DNA of 64,000 nt from Tetrahymena thermophila SB210 (lineage: Eukaryota; Ciliophora; Oligohymenophorea; Hymenostomatida; Tetrahymenidae). Location of the stretch: NCBI RefSeq assembly GCF_000189635.1, contig NW_002476364.1:310001-374000 (forward strand). The letters run 5' to 3'. This document shows, piece after piece, positions 34,548 to 46,279 of this stretch. The notes beneath the pieces were generated by a model. That model did no database searches. It had not been told where the DNA came from and saw only the letters and a list, made by a program, of their open reading frames with translations. The translations under genes were made by a program, and so were the position numbers. Each line of letters begins with the position of its first letter. The stretch's first letter is position 1.

Positions 34548-37500
34548 ATGAACAAAATAAATAATTTGAAAAACTAGTTTTTCAAAAAAATAAAACAATT
34601 TAAACTCAGGAAAGACAAAAATGATAAGAAAAAGAAGAAAAAGGAAGGATAAATAAATTATTTTTTAATGAAATTTAAATAAAACCAGTTAGAATAAGCA
34701 TTCAGAAATAAGTAGAATTAAAAGGTAATGAAATCAATTGCTTTATTTTAATGATACGAAAAATAATAACTTAAATTTTATTCAAAACAGCAAATCACTT
34801 TAATCGTTATTTTGTTCTTCTGGAATGTATCCTTCATCATTTTAACTAGCAGCTACTACTAATTCAATTTCTTATTTTTTATAATAATCCTCACAAATTG
34901 TGTCTTCTTAGGCACTCTGTATTACACTCAGAAGTTTTAATAAATAGCTTTTTTTTTATCAAATGTAATTAATTCCTTTATAATATGTGAATCTCTTAGA
35001 TAAATAACTTCTTAAACTTCTACAGAGAGCTGCAACAGTTGGCTTAGCTTCTTTTTTTATCAAGTAAATTAATAAATAAATAAATTATTTATTTCATTTT
35101 TTAAATTATTTCTAGAGTAAGCACGCAAAAATTCTACTTACTTATTAGTAAACTTCTAAATTTAATTTTATAAGTTAGTTGACTGGAATAAAACATAATT
35201 TTTATTAACAATATAGTAATTATTCTTTAACGTGTAGATAAGTAGATCATATAGTTTTTTCATAAACACTATGTCTACATTTCTCAGTGTAGTAATTATA
35301 TGGTAGTTTCTAGATTACAAATATGTCTGGATACTTTTTTATTTGTTTTGTGCATAATCTTCACTTGATTACCTATTTCAGTTTACACATCGGAGATAAT
35401 ATTATAAGAAGTAAAAAGAAAAAGAATGGAGAGAAATCATTCAATAAATCATTCCTCTTAAAATAATTGTCAGTGAGTTTGACTACAGGACTATGAGATT
35501 AAATTTGTTCGACTGTAGTACTGCTGCTTAGTCTTATATTAAGCAGCAAGAAGAAGATGAAGATAAATATAATAAATTTTTAGAAAGAGTAGTTTTAAAT
35601 ATCGACACTTCCAAAATCAAATTCAAATAATTCCAAGAACAAGAAAACCTAAAAAAATACCTCACCCATCGATTTATAATGGTTGACGATTTCATCAAAA
35701 AGAATGAAAAAAAAATAATGAAAAATGCCTCTAACAGAATAAAAGTCGCTTCCTAAGATATCCGAAAGCAATTTACATTTAAATAATAAGAAACTTTCCA
35801 AGAGTAAATTATTATTTTTCTAAATATAAACAAACTTACTTTTTTGTCAATCTTCTTTATTTTTCTATCTAAGTTTATTTATCTTTGCTAACAACCTGAG
35901 TCACTTTTCTTAAAGGTTTTTAAAAACTCATCCACTCCAATAAAAATATTCTTTGCTATTGGCTCTAATTATCTTTTCTGTTATTCATAAAAAATAAACT
36001 CAGTTTTTTAGATTTTGCACAACTCAGTTTATTCTTGATAATAATAAAACAATTCTATTTTTTAGATAAATAAAAACAACAACAAATTATTTTCTAGGAA
36101 TATTCCAAACAAAAATAATTTAATTTAATAATTAATCATCTTAATCTTATTCATAACATGAAATGAATAACTCTTTTTTTATTAAATTCGAAAAAATAAT
36201 ATTTTTTGATGAATTATTTACAATTGATTGAAGAAAATTTAAGTAAATTTTAAATTTTAATAGGAAAAAACTAAATACAAAAATAAAGTCAAAGTTGGAA
36301 GTAAAAAGACTGACTTAACTTGACTAAGAAGCAATGGAACTAGCCCAACTTGACGAAATGGAAGGTTATTATTTTTTTGGAGAAACTGATCAAGATATCG
36401 ATCCTAACAAGAAGAAAAAAATAAAAATCAAAGTAGCTTATTATAGTGTGTAAAATACCAAGCCTCTCTTAGTAATATCTATAGAAGACGAATCACTTAG
36501 GGAGGATATTGAATTTTATAAAGAAGAAAAACAAAAAAGCGATTAATTTATTGCTAACATGCTCGAAAATTATAGGACAACTTTAATAAATAACCTAAAC
36601 TATTTTAATTAAGTATTTGAATTTTATTAAAATGAAATTGAAATATTACGTTTATTTTTTTTTTTTTAAAGGGCTGGCTTGTGGTAAAAGCTAATTTTGA
36701 GGAGATTTTTAGAAATAGCTTGATTTTGGTTAATAAATGCTACGCAGTCTATGATTATTTTTTATTTTTGAAGATTAGAAGGTAATTTAATGGAATCTCC
36801 CATCGACAAACTATGGGGTTGTTCAAAGTTGAGGATTTCAATTTTGTGGATACACTCAAGTATTTGATTGATATTTTTCATAATATAGATATTGTTTGTG
36901 AGTTGGATAACGACACATCGATTTGTAATGATTAGAAGAGAATCAAACAAGTATTAATATCATTAATTACTAACTGCTTAAAAATAACAATTAGTGCTAT
37001 TTCTATTAATATTTACGAGAGCTATTTAGATGACATACAAGTCATCTTTGTGCGATTTGCTTTTTACAAAGAAGAAGATAATAATTTAGAGGGTATTTTA
37101 GGTAATTAATTTTAAAATGATTTTTTATTTCATTTAGTCAATTATAAATTAATTAATTAAATAAAGATCACCTAGATGGAACTGATAGCCCTTATGTCAA
37201 TTAAATCGAATAAATTGTTTTGTAAGAAATTATTAGATGCATAGGACCATTTGAGTTAAAAGCTTAGGTTTCTCCTAGTGGCTTTTGTGAGATAGAATTT
37301 GCTATATATGGAGATTTAGCTCGTTTCAAAAGAATTTTTTAAATTTAAGATTTCGATGAAGATATGATCTCAAAATAATAAAATCTAGAATTAAAAGCTA
37401 AATAAACCTTCAAAGCTGAACACTTTTAAAGAAAAAATAAAAGATAAAACAAAACATTTTATGATTTAAAAAATTTTAACTAAATGGAATCAATTGTTGG

Positions 37501-38536
37501 TATACCTAGAGGTTCAAAGTTGATATCGAAAGAAGTTAAAAATTAACTTCAGGCTTTTTTAACTTTGAAAGATTAGAAATGCAATTCTGAAGATGATAGC
37601 CAAGATTAAGAAGAAGGGGAGGAAAAATAGCAATCTTCTTCAACATCAAGTATACAAGATGAAGGAACAACTAAAATTGACAATAAATAAGAATAAGGCT
37701 CATCAGAAAAAGCTATCCAAAAGTTATGCACAGTAACATAAAATGAAGAGGAAGAAGATGACGATGAGAAAGTAGATAATGTAGAAAATTTAGATTAACA
37801 ATAATATAATCATCAAGCAACTAAAAGCAAGAATCTAGAATAATAAGATTCTCAATCAGTTAAAGCAATTGATTATGAAAATGAATCTATTAAAAGTTCT
37901 AATTAGAAAAAAAGATAAATTAACAATCATTTTATAGACGAGTTTAAAAAATCTAAAGAAATAACTCTAGCAAGATTAAATACTTAAACATAATCTTAGA
38001 ATGGTTACATTACTCTTTCTAACGATACTTCTAGCTTCGGAAGCAAGAAATAACTTTAAAATAATTCAACTTTAAAACATTCAAAAGATGCTATGCCGTT
38101 TATTCCTAAGAAATTTACATCTTCTTTTACAACATTAAGATAATCAACAGTTGAGGAAGTTGATATAAGTGATAAGAGACACCATTCTCGATAACACTCA
38201 AGAAACAAATCTTAAAAAAACAACTATCTTCAAGATTCTTAAAGGTCTATAAGCTAGTTAAATGGCTCATACAATTTATATACTGAAACGCTTAGAGGCG
38301 ATAGGAGCAATAAAGGAAATTATTTAGAATCTAGTTAAAATTCTATTTATGATTGCCATATTAAAAGTAGAGATGATAAGTAAGGATTTAATAGCTCAAA
38401 TAAATTTGATCATTCATCGCGTACTATTTAAATAGAAAATGATGATGAAGAAAAAGATTTAAATGCTTGTAATTTAACATTTTAGATAGACAAATCCGAT
38501 TTCGAAATTAATGATTTTATACCTCGTTTAAGATGA
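34548..38536 (+). CDS. membrane-anchored histidine-kinase-like protein, catalytically degenerate
   Basis: Seven exons (34548-34724, 34791-35063, 35116-35349, 35382-35803, 36264-36612, 36672-37101, 37167-38536) give 1084 residues. A basic N-terminus is followed by about four to six hydrophobic segments (61-228), a PAS-like juxtamembrane part (WREIIQQIIPLKIIVSEFDY; KIKVAYYSVQNTKPLLVISI), and a dimerisation-helix region with FIANMLENYRTTL at ~464. This aligns without gaps to the H-box F-I-A-x-x-S-H-E-L-R-T-P-L, with Glu for His. The ATPase-like region keeps an N-box (DQKRIKQVLISLITNCLKIT, ~572) and the end strands (CIGPFELKAQVSPSGFCEIEF, shortened here to its key CIGPFEL...GFCEIEF), but D-x-G-x-G and G-L-G-L are absent. 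The C-terminal ~380 residues are acidic, Ser/Gln-rich and disordered; no receiver domain is seen. It is probably a signalling pseudokinase. The 32-base intron 35350-35381 is the least certain junction. Confidence 0.8.
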
Positions 38537-39442
38537 AGGTAACTAAATAATTAGCAGCTTAAAACTATTTTAATTTAATTAATTAACTCTAACAATACAA
38601 AAATTTATTTTAAAATACTTTAAATAAAATAATGATAAATAAATAAATACTTTTAACGATTTTCCTATACAAAAAAAGAAAAATTTATTCTTATTTTTGT
38701 AAAAAAAATATATTTAATTTATATTTAGCTCATTCTCATAATTATATATTGTAAATTTTAATATCTTTAACAATGAAATTATTTAATTATTCATTACCTA
38801 AATAAATAAAAAACTAATTGTTTGACAATAAAAATAATCTTTTGGAGTTGGAAAAATTTTTTAAATATAGATTATGGTTAGGTTAATTGGTTATAAAACT
38901 TATTTAAATTGTAAACATTCTAATAAAATGTTTTTAATTCATTTATAATTAATATTTATTAAAAAACTTAAAAAGTAAATAAAATGTTTAAAAGAAATTA
39001 ACAAAAAAATCTTCATGTTTAATTAACTTTTTAAATTCTTATGTTTATTTGTTTGTTTGTAATAACTTTTTTTCAAAATATTTATTTTAGAAAACTTAAG
39101 ATTTACCATTAAAATAAGATTTGCAATCTAATTAATTAATAAATAAATAAATTAATCAACCAATCAATTACAGTTTAAGAAAAATAAATTTGTTATAAAT
39201 ATTGTTAAAAAGTATTTTAAAATAGATTATAAAAGTTAGTTTAATAGCCATTTTAAAGAAACTTAATTCTATTTAAATTTATAATTTTTTGTTTATAGGA
39301 GAAATTAAAAATAAAAAATTGTTGAATCTTTCTTTAACTTTTTAAATTTCTATTATATATCAATTTAATTGTTTGTTTTTTACTTAACAAATAATATTTA
39401 TTTTAGATAAGCAATTAATTCTAAAAAATACAAAATATTGAA
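38537..39442. other. AT-rich spacer
   Basis: No gene or notable repeat is seen. This is probably the 3' flank of the histidine-kinase-like gene and the promoter of the next gene. Confidence 0.55.
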
Positions 39443-41061
39443 ATGCCTGATAACAGAAATATAGCTCTAGCATGGTGTGTAGTTTCTCTACCTCTTGCAT
39501 TAGGGGTTATTATAGAAGTTTATTAATACTTTTTGACATGGCGCTACATTAAAAAGAAATATTCGCACAAGAAATACAATTATTTGAAGATTCATTTAAA
39601 TTAAATGTATCAAGATTCAATATTTAGATTTTTAGATCCCAAATCTTCCAATTAAGTACAATAAGAAAATGAAGACTCTAGTTAAGATAGTGAAAATGAA
39701 AGCAATGAAGAGGATTAAATATACACTAAGTACCCAGATACAGGGTAAAGTTGCTTTGCTTAGTAGAACAGCAAAATTAACAGAGATCAGCTATCTTCAG
39801 CTGGCGAATTGAGTGAATAATTAATAAGATAAAATGAGTAATAAGATAACAATGATAACAATAATAATGATTAGCAGCAATAAAGTTGGTGTAATAGTAT
39901 TTAAATTGGCAAAATTTTATTCTTCACAACTTACTTCTCAAATATATTGACAGTTCCTCTTATTTATAGTCTTACTCTTATTAAAGATACTCAAAAAGAG
40001 TAAGAAGAATATTATCAATTTATTCTTTAAGCTCTCGCTTTGATGTTTTTGCATTTTTTGCTTAATTTTACAATGTTTTTATATGGAAGTATAATAACTG
40101 GATAGGGTATTTTGCTGTTAATTTATTTGAGATAATAAGAAAATTAGATTAAGACTTACATCTAGAGTTGCATTTATCGCTCTTTCTGTTTTTCTATTAT
40201 ATTTTTGACTGCTTAGATATTTTTGTTTGCACTCATGCTGGTTTAAGGCCATTATATTATTGAATATTTATAAAAATGTCCTCTTATATTAATTGGCAGA
40301 TACTTAGCTTCATTCTATATATCACAAACATTGAACAGCTCTTTTTCCAATCAAAAAATATTTAAAAAGAAAAGATTAATGTCACTCTATAACAAATACT
40401 ACACAAAGTATTACAACGAAGTAACTAACTAACTCATTTATTTATTTATTTTTTTTTAAGATTTTTAAAATATAAATTTACAATTTATTTTTAATTAATT
40501 TAGTAAAAATTAAATGAAGAGTTGACTAAAAAAATAGGGCAATTCCCCACTTCATAACAAACAAAGCAGTTTTTATCTTACAAACAAAAATAAGCTATAT
40601 AATATCTCGAAAAAATGGAAAAAAATCTCACAGAAAATAAAGATTTTAAGTTAGACCAGATCTTAACTAATAAGCACTTGAATATACAATTATATATAAC
40701 TGTTCTTTACAAATTCATATTCACCTATTTTTAATTAGGTTTAATGGGCATTGCTATTTATTTTTTGTGGCTTTAAATTCCATTTTCTGCATATGATTAT
40801 TTAAGTGCTCACGATTATTCATTAAATGGTAACTAATTTTAAAATATTTAAGAGATACAAAATGACTATTATAAAGCTCACTACTTAAATAATTCTAATT
40901 CATGTTTTCAAGGTGATTTTTTTTTAGAATCTGATTCTGGTGCTTTACTTGTCTTTAATATTTTCATATTACTTTAAGCTCTTCTCATGACTCTAGTTAG
41001 GTTTAGCTTAAAAACCAAATTTATTCTTAATGAAAATACTCGTAATCGTCTAATATAGTGA
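39443..41061 (+). CDS. multi-pass membrane protein of unknown function
   Basis: Exons 39443-40420, 40504-40828 and 40913-41061 total 1452 bases, 483 residues. One hydrophobic segment lies at the N-terminus (ALAWCVVSLPLALGVIIEV). A long acidic, Gln/Asn/Ser-rich loop (~55-150) follows, then about five more segments (ILFFTTYFSNILTVPLIY; LALMFLHFLLNFTMFLYG; SFCFSIIFLTAQIFLFALM; further ones in exon 2 and exon 3). Between them is a charged loop (KKKRLMSLYNKYYTKYYNE). The third exon's acceptor (40912) gives DFFLESDSGALLVFNIFILL and a short basic tail. The pattern, with an outer Asn-rich loop between helices, fits ciliate-specific transmembrane families; I recognise no transporter or channel motif. 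It sits 0.9 kb downstream of the histidine-kinase-like gene on the same strand, which is not enough to link them. Confidence 0.75.
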
Positions 41062-42456
41062 TAGTTTCTATTCATGTTTATTTATGATGTTAACTTTAAA
41101 AAATAAATTAAAATATCTTATTATTATTTCCAAATTAATAATTCATTTACTTAATTTAAAATAAACTATCTAAAAGTGTTTATTTAAACTTTTTTCAAAT
41201 GAAAAATTTCATTTAAAATAAAAAATTCTTTTAATTTTAAAAAATAAAAAAACTTATTTATTTAATTTATGAAATATTGCTTATATCCAAATTTTATTTA
41301 CTTTAAATAAATAAATTATTTATTTCCCATAAAATTTCATTCATATATTAACTCATCAATATGTTAATGCAATTATTTGAAATTTTAAAAAAGCAGAAAT
41401 TTTCTTAATTTTTAAAAATTGAAAATAAATTTTCGAATATGTATTAACTATTATAATTTAACAATTTAATACATGCTTCATATAATTATGTTACACCTCA
41501 AAAATTTTTTATTGTTTTTTTTTTTTAGAAAAAATAGAAGATTGCCTTTTAGTATTTTTTAATATTTAAAAATAATTTTAATTGATAAATTATTTAATAC
41601 ATAAATTTGTTGATTTGGAATTATTTTTAGATTTACTTAGCTTACAAAAAAGAAATAACTAAATATTACTGATTTAATAAAAAAACAAATAAAAAATATC
41701 CATGTTTAAACAAAGAAAATATTCAGTTAATTTAGTTGTTGAAAAAGGAAATATTTTCGTTAGTTTATTACAAGAGGAGAGAATTTATTTACTGATTATT
41801 TTTAAATTATTTTTATGAAAGATATTTTTTTGTTGCTAAAAATGACACAATTTTATCAAGGATATCTATGATGCGTAATATTGAATAGCAGAGTAAATAC
41901 TTCTTTCGTTCAAAATTCACATTTAAAACAAAAAATTTATTTCTTATTTACTTGGGGAGAAAGATATTTTAATTTTCGTCTTTTATTTTGGGGCTAATAG
42001 ATACCAACAATTTATAAAATTTTTATGAAATAATAGAAAGATAGAGACAAACAGATATAAATAGATTGTTTGTATTGGAATTTTTTGAATATCAAATTCA
42101 ATCTGATTGTTGTTAACATATTTTTTTTTAAGAAGCGCCTTATATGAATCAATATATGCATAAAGTTATTGAGATTCCTTGAAATAAGAATATCTAAGAG
42201 ATCTATATATATCACACATACTTAAAGATATGGGGGAAAATACCACTAAAAAAAGATTTAAGATTAAACAAAATTTTTATTTTGTAAATCCACTGATTTA
42301 GTGCACAAAATTTTCTGAATAAATCTAAAAAGAAATAAAGAAAGAAAGAAAAGAATTGAAAAAATAAAAGCAAACTCAAAAGCAATAAAAAATAAATAGT
42401 AGCTACTAAACTACCAATTGAAAAAGTTAAAACCTTCAAGATAGTTGACCAGCAAA
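41062..42456. other. AT-rich spacer upstream of the V-ATPase gene
   Basis: 1.4 kb with no accepted gene. Minus-strand frames at 42012-42439 are Leu/Phe-rich by composition and lie where the V-ATPase promoter and 5' leader should be. Confidence 0.55.
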
Positions 42457-45400
42457 ATGTTAAGAAGTGAAAAAATGTCTTTGCACTGCTTGCTCATGCC
42501 AAGAGAAAGCGCATGGGAGGTATTGAATGATCTTGGAACTCTAGACAAGGTGCATTTTGTAGATTGCGAAGAAGATGTTCCTTAGTTTAATAGACCTTTC
42601 TATTAACAAGTTCGTAGATGTGATGAGTCTCTATAAAAGCTATTGTGGATAGAAAATGAAATGCAAAAGTTTTATAATTTCTACAATCAAGTTATAAAGT
42701 CTAATAACTAAGTAAATATTGATTACTGCGGAGATCTCGCTTCTTTCCATGAATATTTAAAGAAAGATGTTGAGTCCAGACGCATCAATGAATAGGCATA
42801 CTTTTTATAAATTGAAAACGAAATAAATTAAAAACACAAATTTTTAGAATAGTTAATTCATAACTTCAATTCTGTTATCACTTATCGTAATTAGCTAGTC
42901 GAAAAAAAGCATGTTTTAACTGAGGCTTCTAGAGTTCTTAATGTTAACCAACTGAATCAAGATAATCAAATTCCTAATCCTGACAGAGTTTCTCTTAACT
43001 TTTTAGCAGGCGTTATAAATGCAGATGATGAAGTCAGATTTCACAAGAGTGCTTTTAGAGTTTCTCGTGTAAGAATAAATTTTATATTTTTTAAATTTTG
43101 AAAATAGATGTTTCAATTTTTAATTTTATTGGATATAATAGTATTTTTAGTTTAATCTATTTCTCTATCAGGCAATACAATTTTGATAGATTAGCTTTAT
43201 CAGATAAATAAACAAATAAATTCAAAGATAGATAGATAGTCTTTGTTTGATTTTTTTCAAAAACTGATTTTTAATTCATAGGATTTCATCACAAATTTAA
43301 AATAAAGCATACAAAAATCTTATTTATGTTAAAAACTGCAATTTATAATAAATTGAATTCAAATAAATTCAACAATTAATCTGAAAAAATTTGAAAAGTT
43401 GATTAAAAGATATTAAATCCAAATTACCAAATTTAACTTTTTCAAGCCAAAAAGCTGTCTATTTATTTTAGCAATTAAGACAAGCATTTTAATCCAAAAA
43501 GTTTAACAAATAAAATAGGCATAAAAAATTAATTATTAGTAGGAATTTAATAAAAGGAGATTTATGACATAATATTTACTTATAAAAGGAGATTAATGAC
43601 ATTTTATTAATTTATAATATAAGATTAATGAAATTTTATTTATTTTATATAAAAGGGTAATATCTGGAAACATTTCAAATAAATTGATAAATCAATGCAG
43701 AGAGATGGGTATAAGCTATTGAATATTAAGGGATAGAGAGATCATGATACTTCAGAATTAACTGATCCTTACAATTCAGTTTAAAAGACAATTTTTATTT
43801 TGGCTTATGCTTCAGGCCAAAACAGCTCACTTGATAGAAAGCTTAGAAGAATTTGCGAAGGCTTCCATGCTGATGTTTTCAATATTCAATATTCTAATAT
43901 CTCAAAAGATTTAAAAGAAACTGAAGAATAGATTAGAAATTAGAATTTAACTGTTCAACTTTCTGAAAAGAGTATTAATGAGTACTTCGACTTCTACCAA
44001 AAGTCAATTAAGCTATAGAGTGGGGATCAAGTTGTTGACGTTTGCAGCTACATAGAATATGTGCGTCTCTTCTTGCATAAAGAAAAAACAATTTAACATA
44101 ATTTAAATTACTTAGTTTAAAGCAGCCAAACATTCTGCAAAGGATTAATTTGGGTTCCAGAGGAAGACGAAGGCATTGTACAAAGAAGAGTTGAGTAATT
44201 AACACAAAAAAAGTCAAACTCTGTTTAAGTTGCCTAACTTTATAAACTGTCAAATTATACAATTGACCCACCTACTAAATTTAAAAGCAATGATTTTACT
44301 ATCCCTTTCTAAGAAATAGTCAATACTTATGGTATTCCTAGATATAGAGAAATAAATCCTGCTCTCTTTGCTATCTCCACATTCCCTTATTTGTTCGGTA
44401 TGATGTTTGGTGATATTGGTCATGGTGCTCTTTTATTCACTATCGGACTTTATTTGATGAGTTGCAAAATAGACCCAAAGAGACCTTCAGCTATGGACGG
44501 TCTTGTTTAAGCAAGGTAAAATAAAGCTAATTTATCTATCTAATATTTACTTATCTTTTATATTAAATAAAATTAAGATACTTAATTACTTTAATGGGAC
44601 TATTTGCTCTTTACAATGGTTTAATATACAATGATTTCATGAGTCTTCCTTTGAATCTATTTGGTAGTTGCTACTTGTTGGCTGATAAAAATGTTGTTCT
44701 TACTCATAAAACATCTAAGCAGTGCGTTTACCCTTTTGGTATTGATCCAGTTTGGGGTGTTGCTAAAAATAAATTATCAGTATACAACTCACTTAAGATG
44801 AAAACCAGTGTTGTATTTGGTGTCTTCTAGATGCTTATTGGTATTTTCTTGAAAGGTCTTAATGCTATTAATAACATTTCATTTGTTGATTTCTTCTTTG
44901 AATTTATTCCTTAAGTAGTTTTTATGTGTTGCACTTTTGGTTACATGGTTTTCTTGATTTTTATGAAATGGATGACTGATTACTCACAAAATACATCAAA
45001 AGCTCCTTCTATTTTGACCTACATGCTTGATTTAGGTCTTTCTGGTGGTGGAGTAGGTCATCAATAAGAGCTTTATAAAGGTCAAGGTGTTGATCAACCT
45101 TACTTGTTAATTGCTGCCCTTATTTCTGTTCCTATTATGCTTTTAGCTAAGCCAATTATTCATTAAATGTAGCACAATTCTCATTAATAACACTAAAATG
45201 CCGAAGGATTTGTTCCCTTCTAAGATGATATCGAAGAAAATAGAAGATAAGCAGACAATTTTATTGAAAAAGGCCTCAAGTTACATAAAAACGAAAAACC
45301 ACACGAATTTAGTGAAGAGTTTGTGCACTAAGTTATCGAAACCATTGAATTCGTTTTAGGTTCTATTTCTCACACAGCAAGTTATCTCAGACTTTGGGCT

Positions 45401-45685
45401 TTGTCTCTTGCTCACTCTCAATTGGCTGAAGTCTTCTTTGAAAAAACTCTTAAGGGTCAAATCGAATCCGGCAGCACAATTGGAATTTTAGTTGGATTTA
45501 TAGTTTTTGCAATGATTACATTTGCTGTATTAATGTGTATGGACGTTATGGAATGTTTCCTCCACACATTGAGACTTCATTGGGTAGAATTTTAATCAAA
45601 ATTCTACAAAGCAGATGGATACCTTTTCAAGCCCTTCTCAGTAAACAACGTTTTATCTGTTGCTGCTGTAGAAAAGAGATATTGA
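42457..45685 (+). CDS. ATP6V0A: V-type H+-ATPase V0 subunit a
   Basis: Exons 42457-43068, 43656-44515 and 44578-45685 total 2580 bases, 859 residues, the usual length for subunit a (Vph1/Stv1 family). Together with the c-ring it forms the proton path of the V-ATPase, which acidifies vacuoles, phagosomes or the contractile-vacuole system in ciliates. The N-terminal ~400 residues form the cytosolic half with coiled-coil segments (LWIENEMQKFYNFYNQ; FRVSR|GNIWKHF over the first intron). Membrane landmarks are FPYLFGMMFGDIGHGALLF, a glycine-rich LGLSGGGVGHQQ loop, and SYLRLWALSLAHSQLAEVF. The essential Arg equivalent to yeast Vph1 Arg735 is in YLRLW (~762). The start is the first ATG (MLRSEKMS); a second ATG six codons on is possible. 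The 587-base first intron carries three tandem acceptor-like units next to the true acceptor. Confidence 0.96.
43551..43655 (+). repeat. three ~33 bp tandem units ending at an intron acceptor
   Basis: Units begin near 43551, 43583 and 43617 within the first V-ATPase intron. The first two open with taaaagga, share gatt(t/a)atgacat and run into AT-rich sequence. The third is diverged, and its end merges into the real acceptor context tataaaag|gg at 43655. Each full unit therefore carries a sequence very like the functional 3' splice site. Confidence 0.7.
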
Positions 45686-46279
45686 AAATAGTTAAAATGA
45701 GAACGAACGAAAATTATTTCTAATTTTTATACACTCTTTTATTTAATATTTTTCAGAATTTGTCTCAATAAACAAAACAAAAAGAAATAAACTTTTTTTT
45801 TTTTTGAATTTTGTGATTTTAACGAGACTAGAATTACTGACTGACTGTACATGGAATAAAATTATTTTTTTATAAAACTTAATTGCAAAAAATTATTTAT
45901 AATATTTGGTAAATTGCTCAATCAATCAAGTACTTCATTTATTTATACAGAATATTTAGAGTATTCTTCTAATGTTTTAATTGAATTTTCATTTTAAAAG
46001 TGTAAATTGAATCGTGCATGTTTTTTGATCTTCTCAATCAATCAATAAATAAATTGGCTTAAAGTAATTTACTCAACTAAAAATTTACATATTTAATTGT
46101 GGTTTGAATAAATAAATAGTAAGATGTATTTATAATAATTGATATTAAAGATTAGCCATCAAATTAATAAAATATATCCAACTAATTAATTAATTGGTGG
46201 TGATAAAAATAAATAAATATCTTTTGATAATAAATTAAAAACTAATTATTTGCAATATATTTTATTATTAGATATAAAA
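45686..46279. other. AT-rich spacer
   Basis: This is the 3' flank of the V-ATPase gene and the leader of the B-box gene. Nothing else is seen. Confidence 0.55.

Noticed and set aside
34389-34577. 62-residue plus-strand hydrophobic frame
   Set aside because: It overlaps the start of the histidine-kinase-like gene in a different frame and has spacer composition over most of its length.
42012-42439. Leu/Phe-rich minus-strand frames
   Set aside because: Leu/Phe richness is expected from AT-rich DNA read antisense to A-rich leaders. They sit in the V-ATPase promoter and have no coding signature.
44008-45723. Short proteins overlapping the V-ATPase gene on both strands
   Set aside because: The plus-strand ones are pieces of subunit a read with the standard code or out of frame; the minus-strand one is antisense to it.
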